Shown piece by piece: positions 13,479 through 22,200 of a DNA stretch of 39,780 nucleotides; the stretch's first letter is position 1; each line of letters starts with the position of its first letter. This stretch comes from a virus. The position numbers and the translations under genes were made by a program. A model generated the notes under the pieces. That model worked only from the letters and a program-made list of their open reading frames with translations, did not search any database and was not told where the DNA came from. Location: positions 1 to 39,780 of the IMG/VR virus record IMGVR_UViG_3300011013_000031, one strand, 5' to 3'.

Positions 13479-14264
13479 ATGAATACGTTGACTATCTGCA
13501 TTCCAACATATGGAAATTATCAACTGTTGTACCAGTGCCTGAGATCACTGGTATACAATGCCCCATATGATTACAATGTTATAATCGTCAACAATGAGTC
13601 ATCAAAAGAGTCTCAAGATCATATAAGCAGAATAGTATGCAATGGCGGGATGGAGCAGGTAGTGTCCGTAGTCCAGCCGGGGTCCAACCTGAGATGGATG
13701 GGAGCTATCAATATAGGGTTGCACAACATAAGAGCAATGGGAACACAGTATTTTTGCATGATGAATGATGATGTAATCTTCCCACCTAACTCAAATAACT
13801 TTTGGGAAAACCTACTACGTCATTTTCAAGATCCTAAAGTGGGTGCAGTTGGGCCATGCAGTAATTTTGTAGCAGGGAATCAGAGCTTGCATTTAGTGGG
13901 AATGCCAAATACAATAGAAACATCGTGCCTGATAGGGTTTTGCATGGTGTTACGTAGCAAGCAACTGAGAGAAATGGGTGGTCTGGACGAAGAGTTGCCC
14001 GGTGGGGATGATTTAGATGTGTCCATACGCTTAAGTCAAAACGGATACAAGTTAATAGCAGAGCGTGGATCATATCTTCATCACATAGGACAGCAGACAG
14101 GGAAAAGGGTTTTTGAAGGATATTGGGATTCAGAAATCCACCAAGAAAAAACAATGAATGCTATAATACGGAAGCATGGGTTTACGGATTGGTACGATTG
14201 CTGGACCCATCAGTGGTTGCCGTACGAAAGCAAGGAAAACGATGAAGCTAGCATTCATATATAA
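13479..14264 (+). CDS. Glycosyltransferase family 2 (GT-A)
   Basis: The 261-aa product is a typical GT2 enzyme. It starts LTICIPTYGNYQLLYQCLRS, has the nucleotide-binding VIIVNNESS (34-42), the metal motif YFCMMNDDVIFP (91-102, N96-D97-D98), the mid-domain SCLIGFCMVLRS and the catalytic acidic loop GGDDLDVSIRLSQNGYKL (175-192), followed by HH at 201-202. The domain is complete with no membrane helices, so it is a soluble transferase. Its 3' end overlaps the next gene by 23 bp. The acceptor cannot be read from sequence; host surface polysaccharide, a virion protein or DNA-linked sugars are all possible, the last less likely because no hydroxymethyl-base genes are seen here. Confidence 0.88.
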   Translation: MNTLTICIPTYGNYQLLYQCLRSLVYNAPYDYNVIIVNNESSKESQDHISRIVCNGGMEQVVSVVQPGSNLRWMGAINIGLHNIRAMGTQYFCMMNDDVIFPPNSNNFWENLLRHFQDPKVGAVGPCSNFVAGNQSLHLVGMPNTIETSCLIGFCMVLRSKQLREMGGLDEELPGGDDLDVSIRLSQNGYKLIAERGSYLHHIGQQTGKRVFEGYWDSEIHQEKTMNAIIRKHGFTDWYDCWTHQWLPYESKENDEASIHI

Positions 14265-15159
14265 TAGTGACATTAGAAATAATGGGACTCCCACACTATG
14301 CTTCAATTCAGTGAAGTATCAATTGGGATTGGGGGATGATGTCATTCGCTTGACAACGCCCCTTGAACAAGAGAGAGACATACCTGCGGCAGATCTATAT
14401 ATTCACATAGACGATGGCAGGGATGATTTAAAGTGGAGTCCTCCAGAAAATAGTGCCTACTATGCCATAGACACGCACTTGGGGTATGATTTTAGAAAAG
14501 AGAAGGCAAAGCAGTTTAAATATGTGTACTGCGCCCAAAGAGAAGGCGCAGAGCGCATGAGGGACGATGGAATTTCTCAAGCTACATGGCTTCCACTGGC
14601 GTGTAACAGCATGGCGCACCCCAACCTCATGGAAATGATGTCGCATCCCGGCAAGTCTCAGTTGTTGGGAAACTGGACACTGAATAAAGAATGGGATGTG
14701 GGGTTCGTAGGCTTTGTTGGAAGATCAGAGGGAGAGGGTTATAATTGTAGGGTAGAGTGGCTAACTCGTTTATTTGATGAGTTCAAAAATAGTTGGTTTG
14801 CATCAGATTGTTTTTTTGAAAACATGGCGATACGATACATACGCTCTAGGGTAGGTTATAACATTAGTATCAAAAATGATTTGAACATGCGCTTTTTCGA
14901 GGTTCTATCGTCAGGTACCTGCTTGTTGACAAACACAACAGTAGATGGCATAGATGAGTTGGGATTTGAAGAAGGGGTAGACTTCTTAGGATATGAAACG
15001 GCAGATGAGATGATCAATAGGGCCCAATGGGCCTTAGACAACCCAATGGAAAGAGAAGCAATAGCCAAGTCGGGGCATGAGAAGTGCCGCAAGTTCCACA
15101 CGTATGAACTTCGCATGAAGAAAATCATAGAAGATGCTGGCATCAAGCTAGCTGCATAG
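14242..15159 (+). CDS. CgeB-like glycosyltransferase, GT-B type
   Basis: The 305-aa protein is a GT-B-type transferase. The C-terminal half shows the pattern of the CgeB/Glycos_transf_1_2 group: LNMRFFEVLSSGTCLLTN (214-231), then EEGVDFLGYETADEMINRA (243-261), then ALDNPMEREAIAKSGHEKCR and the end motif KFHTYELRMKKII. The N-terminal half has Rossmann-like strands (MKLAFIYNSD, DLYIHIDD). I start at ATG 14242 because AAGGA lies 5 nt upstream; the longer frame from 14176 lacks such a site and would lie deep in the previous gene. The fold differs from the two GT-A enzymes before it, so the three probably add different sugars in sequence. Confidence 0.8.
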   Translation: MKLAFIYNSDIRNNGTPTLCFNSVKYQLGLGDDVIRLTTPLEQERDIPAADLYIHIDDGRDDLKWSPPENSAYYAIDTHLGYDFRKEKAKQFKYVYCAQREGAERMRDDGISQATWLPLACNSMAHPNLMEMMSHPGKSQLLGNWTLNKEWDVGFVGFVGRSEGEGYNCRVEWLTRLFDEFKNSWFASDCFFENMAIRYIRSRVGYNISIKNDLNMRFFEVLSSGTCLLTNTTVDGIDELGFEEGVDFLGYETADEMINRAQWALDNPMEREAIAKSGHEKCRKFHTYELRMKKIIEDAGIKLAA

Positions 15160-15168
15160 GAGAATGTT

Positions 15169-15477
15169 ATGTATCAGTCCATATGGTCAGAAACAGCAGC
15201 GGGTACCAGTTCTGGAGCGAGTGCAACTCATGCCGCATCCACAAACAATGCTCATGTAGTCAATTCGATTTCTGGACACGTAGACGCTGATTCCATCATT
15301 ACCGTAAAAAGTGGAACTACGGTTATTTGGGAAAGCAAGATAGATGTTTCAGTAGAGGGGTTTTCATTTTCGTTCGATGGGATATCGGCACTAGGGGTAA
15401 AGGGGGAAGCAGTTTCGGGCAACATAGCATCGTCAAGCTCTGATTGCCAAGTGAACATAGGCGGGTATACCATCTAA
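15169..15477 (+). CDS. Small Ser/Thr-rich beta protein, 102 aa
   Basis: AGGAGAATGTT precedes the ATG. The product begins MYQSIWSETAAGTSSGASAT and is rich in Ser, Thr, Ala and Val with alternating hydrophobic residues (SIITVKSGTTVIWESKIDVS). This suggests a small beta-sandwich, perhaps a decoration or spike-like virion protein. It lies right after the glycosyltransferases, and its Ser/Thr-rich N-terminus could be a glycan acceptor; that is speculation. No family recognised. Confidence 0.65.
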   Translation: MYQSIWSETAAGTSSGASATHAASTNNAHVVNSISGHVDADSIITVKSGTTVIWESKIDVSVEGFSFSFDGISALGVKGEAVSGNIASSSSDCQVNIGGYTI

Positions 15478-15488
15478 GGAGATGTAAA

Positions 15489-16328
15489 ATGAATCGAAAG
15501 CCGTCAATAGTTCTTGACACCAATCTCACTGCTGCTCTTGAAGAAGAGCTTAAGACAACGGATGCCAATCTGGCCAATGGCATTGAACTGCCCTTGTCCA
15601 AGTCGGATAAAGATACCGTTATCTACAGGAAGTTTGAGGGAACCGATCCATCCGTTACTGATGTGATCCATCACGGCACATGGGTAGAAGAGACAGTAGT
15701 CCATGATCGCGTAAGCGTGTATGGAGACAATCTCAATAATGGATCTGACCCTCGCGGGGTGCATGAGGATGATGGATTGATTCTACGCTTTGAGGGAACT
15801 CCTTCTGGTGAAGTAGCAATTGACACCAAGACGGGTCGGATGCTTACGGAAGAGCAGCAAGAAATGGAAGAAGAGGCTCTTGGCATTCAGTATCCTACGT
15901 TTCGACGGTGGGAGTTTCGTCTTGTTTCGGCCAAGCTTACGGATGGGCCAGAGCGTAGGATGAAGCTTCATCAGACCTACGAAGAACGCAAGAATGATGA
16001 GCAAAGCAGTATGCTCAGTAGCATGGACAAAGTCTTCAAAGCAATGTTTGAGCGTTTTGATGGAGAGTCTGGTGCAACGGGCAATGTTCCAGTTCTTTCA
16101 GAAGATGGTGCCATAGAACTTTTGATGACGCAGTATAGCGGAGATCAGATCAAGGCTATGGTAGACATGAAGGAAATAGACCAAGAGCATACAGATCAGA
16201 TTGTAGCCGCTTCGTCCGAGCCAGAGGTTTCCGAAGATAAGGAAATGGCTGAGTTGGTAGAGGCGGGTGTATTGGAAGAGTCGGACTCTGCGCCTAAAAA
16301 AAGAGGTAGACCAAAGAAGAGTCAATAA
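15489..16328 (+). CDS. 279-aa structural-region protein with AT-hook-like tail
   Basis: ATG 15489 has AAGGAG at the right distance; an upstream in-frame ATG at 15444 overlaps the previous gene and is rejected. The first 170 residues (MNRKPSIVLDTNLTAALEEE...) look folded with mixed structure. The rest is acidic and helical (about 180-265). The extreme C-terminus, KKRGRPKK at residues 270-277, matches the AT-hook core RGRP that binds the minor groove of AT-rich DNA. No catalytic motif is seen. It overlaps the following basic-protein gene (TAATG). A role at the DNA-filled head side or in assembly fits, but is inference. Confidence 0.7.
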   Translation: MNRKPSIVLDTNLTAALEEELKTTDANLANGIELPLSKSDKDTVIYRKFEGTDPSVTDVIHHGTWVEETVVHDRVSVYGDNLNNGSDPRGVHEDDGLILRFEGTPSGEVAIDTKTGRMLTEEQQEMEEEALGIQYPTFRRWEFRLVSAKLTDGPERRMKLHQTYEERKNDEQSSMLSSMDKVFKAMFERFDGESGATGNVPVLSEDGAIELLMTQYSGDQIKAMVDMKEIDQEHTDQIVAASSEPEVSEDKEMAELVEAGVLEESDSAPKKRGRPKKSQ

Positions 16329-16714
16329 TGGCCAAAAAGGGGTATCACAGTCTTTACAAGAAGAGCAAATCTTCTTCTAAGGGTGCGTCTAAGGTGAAAA
16401 AGGCCGCTCGAAAAGCTTCTGGGAAGCAAGCCGCAAGAGCAGAGTCCACCTTCAGACAGCAACCCAAGGCTACAAAACAGCCTAAGATGTCGAGGGAGCA
16501 AAGGAAGAAACAACTTGTTCCCTATAAGCATTCTATGGAAATCGCCCATAGACCCATGCAGATCTTGATCCTTGGCCATGACTTTCCAGAAGAAGAAGAA
16601 GCAAAAGCTTATGGTAGGAAGCTGAAGAAGGAGAGGCGGGAAGAGAAAAAGAGGCGCACCAAGGCAAGCGGTGGCACCCGACAGTCACAGAAGCGCAGAC
16701 AGGGGGGTTATTAA
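16328..16714 (+). CDS. Highly basic 128-aa protein
   Basis: The product begins MAKKGYHSLYKKSKSSSKGA and is Lys/Arg-rich at both ends (KKERREEKKRRTKASGGTRQ near the C-terminus). A short more hydrophobic centre (HRPMQILILGHDFPEEEEAK) lies at residues about 73-92. It starts inside the previous stop codon (TAATG). Along with the 91-aa and 40-aa genes it makes three very basic small proteins in the head module, which may be packaged with DNA. No family recognised. Confidence 0.65.
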   Translation: MAKKGYHSLYKKSKSSSKGASKVKKAARKASGKQAARAESTFRQQPKATKQPKMSREQRKKQLVPYKHSMEIAHRPMQILILGHDFPEEEEAKAYGRKLKKERREEKKRRTKASGGTRQSQKRRQGGY

Positions 16715-17710
16715 GTGAAGTTTTCGGATATCATATCATACCTCAATCAAGCTGCATCTGAAGAAGCGGGTGATGAATTTGAGACAATGGCGAAACGTGC
16801 CGTCAATCTCATATACGACGAACTGCTTGCCGAAACAGATACAGACTTTGAGCGCAGAGAATACACTTTTACTACCGTATCTGGAACAAGTAAATATGGT
16901 ATGCCACTCTATGTTCAGCAGGTATTGAACATAGAAGATGACACCAATGATCGACAGCTTACCCTAAAAACAGCACAAGACTTTGACCGTGAACGAGCGG
17001 GATCTGCTAGCTCTGGAACTCCTACAGAGGCGTATGCCTTTGGCTACTTTGGGGTGCAGAAGCAACCCGCCGCATCGGGCGCATTAAAGATTACTAGTTC
17101 CTCTGCATTAGATGCGGGTAGTAATTACAAGGTCGTAATCAATGGAATGTCGAGTGGCGTAGATATAAGGGAAGAGGTCACCCTCAACGGCCTTTCAGAA
17201 GCAACCTCATCGAATAGCTTTGATGCTGTATCAAATGGCATAGGCATTCGCAGAGTAGTCCTACAGCAGAGTAATGACGTAACTTTTGTAGGCACTATTA
17301 CGATTAAAGACACATCAGATAATACACTGGCTGTTGTTCCTCCATATTGGGGAGATTCTCCCTCCTACCAATGGTGGGAATTGTATCCCATTCCCGATGC
17401 CGCTGTAACATATGTGGTAAGAACTCTGGCTAAAAAGCCGCCGCTTATCCACGATGATGATTGGCCAGAGTTGGATTCTAGATACCACGATCTTCTGATT
17501 CATGGTGCACAAGCCATACTGCTTCCTCTTGTTGGCAAGGGGCAAGCGGGTCAATTGGCAGCAAGAAAATACGAGCAGAGAAAAGAAGATTTCCTTGGCC
17601 ATAGGGAGCAGAAACAGGTCACATCTCGCAAGTTCAAGAATGTGACCAATCCCTACATTATTCCCGCTTCTACAGTTCAAAGAAAAATCCCTAACGCTAG
17701 CGCATCCTAA
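16715..17710 (+). CDS. Putative head-tail adaptor (tail tube A-like)
   Basis: The GTG start at 16715 has AGGGGGG 7 nt upstream and begins directly after the previous stop. The N-terminus is helical (MKFSDIISYLNQAASEEAGD, then AKRAVNLIYDELLAETD), followed by FTTVSGTSKYGMPLYVQQVL. A beta-rich insertion (residues about 105-215) comes next, then WWELYPIPDAAVTYVVRTLA, KKPPLIHDDDWPELD and RYHDLLIHGAQAILL. This order is what I know from phage adaptor proteins that sit between portal and nozzle in short-tailed phages. The following gene is a nozzle-like beta protein, which supports it. Length is 331 aa; the insertion makes it longer than the minimal adaptor. Confidence 0.65.
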   Translation: MKFSDIISYLNQAASEEAGDEFETMAKRAVNLIYDELLAETDTDFERREYTFTTVSGTSKYGMPLYVQQVLNIEDDTNDRQLTLKTAQDFDRERAGSASSGTPTEAYAFGYFGVQKQPAASGALKITSSSALDAGSNYKVVINGMSSGVDIREEVTLNGLSEATSSNSFDAVSNGIGIRRVVLQQSNDVTFVGTITIKDTSDNTLAVVPPYWGDSPSYQWWELYPIPDAAVTYVVRTLAKKPPLIHDDDWPELDSRYHDLLIHGAQAILLPLVGKGQAGQLAARKYEQRKEDFLGHREQKQVTSRKFKNVTNPYIIPASTVQRKIPNASAS

Positions 17711-19275
17711 TGACACAGGCACTGCCAGAACCAAGGGTTTTTCCAGATCTACAACGATCTCCAATCTTTGTATTTAAAGGATTGCGAGATATGCTGTCCT
17801 ATCCACAGACAGAGTTAACACAAGAACACTCCGTGGATATGAACAATATAGATCTGTCTGAGCAAAGGCTAGCAAGGCGTAGGAGTGGGTATGAGAAGTT
17901 TAACACATCCCAAATAAGCGGTACGCCTCCGATAACTGGTTTCATACAGCACGAAATAGGGACGCATGGGCTTAGAAACGTCTATACGTCATCTACGAAG
18001 ATATATGCGGATACTGGAAGCACGAGAACGGATCTTACTGGCTCTGTAACGCTTAATGCTGGAGCAGAGGCAAGGCATAGGTTCGCCTATTTAGATAGCA
18101 CGTTAATTGCCGTAAATGGAACAAACAACATTTGGACATGGAATGGTAATACAAGTTCCACAGCGGCTGCATTAACGACAGCGCCAGTAGCTATAGCCAC
18201 ATGCGAAGACATTATAGTTCATAAGAACGTTCTTCTCTACGTGGCTCCGACCATATCATCTACAAAGTATCCGACAAGGCTTTACTGGTGCGATGTTGAT
18301 ACGGATACCTTTGGCGTAGACATCGATAGAGTCCTAGATAACAATAGATTTGAGGTAGATGCTGGGGGAACGGATATAATAGGGGCGGCTTCGGCGTGGG
18401 ACAAAGTATTTATCTTCAAAAAAGATGGGGTTTATGTGGGCGAAGTAGTGTACCATGTAGGTGCGCTGGAATACACTCCATTAAGCACAATGAAGGGATT
18501 TTCGCCAGTATCCAAAAGCAGTATCATAGTTCGTCCAGAGTTCATCTTTGGAATAGCGACAGAAGGTGCGTTCATAATAACGCCCGATATGCAGTATAAG
18601 GTTGTGACGCGAGACATAAACTTTCAGTCGTTGTTCAACTTGGGAAGACTACAATACTCTGTATCTACGGTTAGAGAGAAAGACCACCAAGTTCGCGTTC
18701 TCATGTCCTCGGATACCAATTCCACAGGACATGACAGGGTTCTTGTTTGGGATTGGGAGACACAGGAAATACAGATAGAGTCCTACACGGCAAAGCTGAA
18801 CCATGTAGGAACTATGTTTGTGAGTAATACTGAGTTCGACTTTCTTGGCAGCTATGATACAGGATACGTTTACAAGGGAAATGTCGGAACACAGGATGAT
18901 GGAACGGATTTTTCATATACATATGAGACTGCGCCCAATGACCTTGGTCTTCCCGGCATCGCCAAAATTATCAAAACTGTTATCTTATACTATAAGAATA
19001 CAGGAAAGCTGACAACGCTAACGTGTCAGGTAAAAAGGGACCAAGGCGTTAGAGGGACCAAGTCTAAATCATTCTCGTTTGGTACAGACTATGTGTATAA
19101 TGGAAGCTACACATATAACTCTGGAATAAAGTATCCAGATGATTCGGCAAATAAAGTAACTTTTGCCATAAATAGAACAGTAGAAAACCTGTCTCTGGTT
19201 ATAACAGGTTCAAATGCCGCAGAATTAATAGGATATCAAGTAGAATATTCCATTAGTGGTCAAGGGGTATTATAA
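17710..19275 (+). CDS. Putative tail nozzle (beta-propeller) protein
   Basis: The 521-aa product starts inside the adaptor stop codon (TAATG). It is almost all beta: repeated short blades such as RHRFAYLDSTLIAVNGTNNI, HKNVLLYVAPTISSTKYPTR and ASAWDKVFIFKKDGVYVGEV, then QVRVLMSSDTNS and HDRVLVWDWETQEIQIES. The N-terminal VDMNNIDLSEQRLARRRSGY resembles the region that docks nozzle proteins on the adaptor in T7- and P22-like tails. The order adaptor, nozzle, fibre is standard for podoviruses. I am fairly sure of a structural tail role and less sure of the exact fold. Confidence 0.65.
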   Translation: MTQALPEPRVFPDLQRSPIFVFKGLRDMLSYPQTELTQEHSVDMNNIDLSEQRLARRRSGYEKFNTSQISGTPPITGFIQHEIGTHGLRNVYTSSTKIYADTGSTRTDLTGSVTLNAGAEARHRFAYLDSTLIAVNGTNNIWTWNGNTSSTAAALTTAPVAIATCEDIIVHKNVLLYVAPTISSTKYPTRLYWCDVDTDTFGVDIDRVLDNNRFEVDAGGTDIIGAASAWDKVFIFKKDGVYVGEVVYHVGALEYTPLSTMKGFSPVSKSSIIVRPEFIFGIATEGAFIITPDMQYKVVTRDINFQSLFNLGRLQYSVSTVREKDHQVRVLMSSDTNSTGHDRVLVWDWETQEIQIESYTAKLNHVGTMFVSNTEFDFLGSYDTGYVYKGNVGTQDDGTDFSYTYETAPNDLGLPGIAKIIKTVILYYKNTGKLTTLTCQVKRDQGVRGTKSKSFSFGTDYVYNGSYTYNSGIKYPDDSANKVTFAINRTVENLSLVITGSNAAELIGYQVEYSISGQGVL

Positions 19276-22200
19276 TGGCAACGATTACAGTTCCTTCTGA
19301 TCCAACCCTACCCGTAGCTGGTGCTGAGATAAAAGCAGCACCGCTAAAGGATTGGATTACCAATATTCGCACATTCATAGAAGCCACTAATATAGATGAG
19401 GCGAATGTAGATACCGCTGGTGCTGACGGCATCGTAGGGAAATCTATAAATCAAACAATTACTGGCCTAAAAACCTTTAGCAATACAGCAGCGGCAGCGG
19501 GAGGATTGCGCGAGGTAGCCAAGTTTGAGATCAACCCTGCGTCTGGAACTGCGGCAGCTAATGACGGTTTGCGCATGACCTTTACCGCAGATGATGCGGG
19601 TGGTAATGCTACCGCAGTAGGTTACGTAGATCTTAAATTGACCGATGCCTCTACCACCTCGGAAGATTCTGAGTGGCGATTTTCCACAATCTCAAATGCC
19701 TCTTCCGTAACCCCATTAGTGGTTAATGCAACGTCAATCACTATGACCACTGGCACCGTGGCTATTGGCACCAATGCTACTATAGGTGGTGGACTGACGG
19801 TTACGGGAACAGGAATTTTTGGAGCATTAACAGTAGGATCTGCTGCCATTAGCGAGGCAGAGCTAGAGATGCTGGATGGGTTGACGGGAGGAACAGTCAC
19901 TGCATCGAAGGCTGTTGTCGTAGATGGCAATAAAGACATCGCGTCCTTTAGGAATGTGACGCTTACTGGAGAATTAGATGCAGCAACGCTGGATATTTCT
20001 GGCGATGCGGATATAGATGGAACCTTAGAGGCAGATGCTATTACTCTTGGCGGCACAGCATTGGGATCTCTATACTCCCCAATTGCTGGCAGCAGCTCAA
20101 TCGTTACGGTTGGCACGGTGGGAACTGGAACGTGGCAAGGTAGCGTTATAGCCTCTGCATACCTTGATGCAGATACTGCACATCTAAGTGGTTCGCAAAC
20201 ATTTACTGGCGATAAGACCTTTACAGGAACGATAACCGTAGGGGTAGATGGAACTGGGAAAGATGTCACGTTTTTTGGAGACACCTCTGGATCAAAAGTT
20301 GTTTGGGACGAATCTGCTGATGATTTAATCTTTACTAATTCGGGAATAGCCGTAGGCAGTGATGCTACGGGCGATATATACTACAGGAATAGCTCAGGTT
20401 ACCTTACTCGTTTGGGCGTGGGAGACAATGGCGAAGTCCTAACGACTAATGGAACTATACCAAGTTGGGGTTCAGCGGGTGGGGCTGGAGACTTCAGTGG
20501 GCCGGGATCAGCAACAGACAATGCAGTGGTTCGGTTTAATGGAACGGGCGGGAAAACGGGTCAAAATAGTGGGGTCACAATTGACGATAGCAATAACGCT
20601 ACGGGCTTTGCCAACCTTACGCTTTCTGGCGAACTGGATGCCGCCACAGGTGATTTCAGCGGCGATGTCGATGTAGATGGAACCTTGGAAGCAGATGCTA
20701 TAACCCTTGGTGGAACTGCTTTGGGATCGCTGTATTCTCCCATTGCTGGCAGTAGTAGCATTGCTACAGTAGGAACAGTTGGAACTGGAACGTGGGAAGG
20801 CACTGCGGTAGCCTTGGCCTATGGTGGAACAGGTCTTGTCGGCGCGACGGATGGCAAGATAGTAATAGCGGATGGCAGCGGTGCGCCCGTTTTATTGGAT
20901 GTGGGTTCGTCTACTGCCATCACCGTACTTGGCACCGTAGCAACTGGCACATGGCAAGGCACTGCGGTAGCATCTGCCTACCTTGACTCAGATACCGCTC
21001 ACCTCTCAACCACACAGACATTTACTGGTGACAAGACCTTTACCGGCACCCTCACGGTTGGCGCGGATGACACGGGTAAGGATGTAAAGTTTTTTGGAGC
21101 ATCTGCTGGTGCCTATATGGAGTGGGACGAAAGCGCAGACCAACTGAGAATAGTTGGTGCTTCCGCAGATGCCACTACCAGCACTGGCAAACTATTATTG
21201 GCCACATCTCTTAATGATATCAATGCAAATGATGTCATAGGCAAGATAGAATTTCAAGCACCACTTGAGGTTGGTGCTGATGCTATATCGGTATCAGCTT
21301 CTATTAAGGCCGTAGCACAATCCACGTTCACGGCAAGCTCTAATGCGACTGATATCATATTCTCTACAGGACATTCCGAGACAGCAACAGAGAAGTTTAG
21401 AATTACCAGTCAGGGTGAGTTGGGTATAGGCGGCACAAATTATGGGTCAGACGGACAAGTTTTAACTTCTGGTGGTGCTGGTGCTGCCCCTGCATGGGAA
21501 AATGCAGCCTCGTCAGGTCACACGATTCAAGAGGAAGGGTCTAGTCTTACAGCAAGGGCTAACTTGAATTTCGTTGGTGCTGGCGTAACAGCCACCGATG
21601 ATAGTGGCAATAATGCTACAAAAGTTACGGTGACTCCTACGGGTGCGTCCTTGCCCGTTACGCGCTCCGATGGATCTACGAGCGATCCCATTGCCCTGAC
21701 CTCTGCGGCTCTTGGAGAGAGCTTGGTATCCGACACCACTCCGCAACTTGGCGGCAACCTCGACGTTAATGGGCAGTCTATTGTCTCTGATGGCAGCAAC
21801 GAGAATATCCCGATTACGCCGCATGGCACGGGCAGTGTAGTCATCTCCAAGGCCGACATCAATGCGGGTGCAATAGACAATACTACAATTGGCGCAACAA
21901 CTGCGTCTACCATAGCAGGGACCACACTGTCGGCAACGGGCAATGTCAGTTTCGATGGCGGGTCATTTGTCTTCAACGAGTCTGGCGCGGACAAGGACTT
22001 TCGCATCGAAGGCGATAGCGATCAGAATCTGTTTTTTGCTGATGCAAGCACGGATCGGATCGGCATCGGCACGGATTCGCCCAATACGGACCTCGAAATT
22101 CGAGGGCCAGCCGCAGATTTTGGCTATCTCACATTATCGACTGCTGAGACAACGATTGTCAATACCGATCCATTGGGCCGAATTGATTTCAGGGCACCAC

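Noticed and set aside
14176-14241. N-terminal extension of the third glycosyltransferase
   Set aside because: The extra 22 residues lie inside the previous gene, have no ribosome binding site, and the Rossmann-like first strand begins at the ATG at 14242.
19622-20284. Long minus-strand frame of 220 aa opposite the large fibre gene
   Set aside because: It mirrors the Thr/Gly/Ala-rich codons of the fibre gene, has no ribosome binding site and a Pro/Val/Ser composition typical of antisense shadows.
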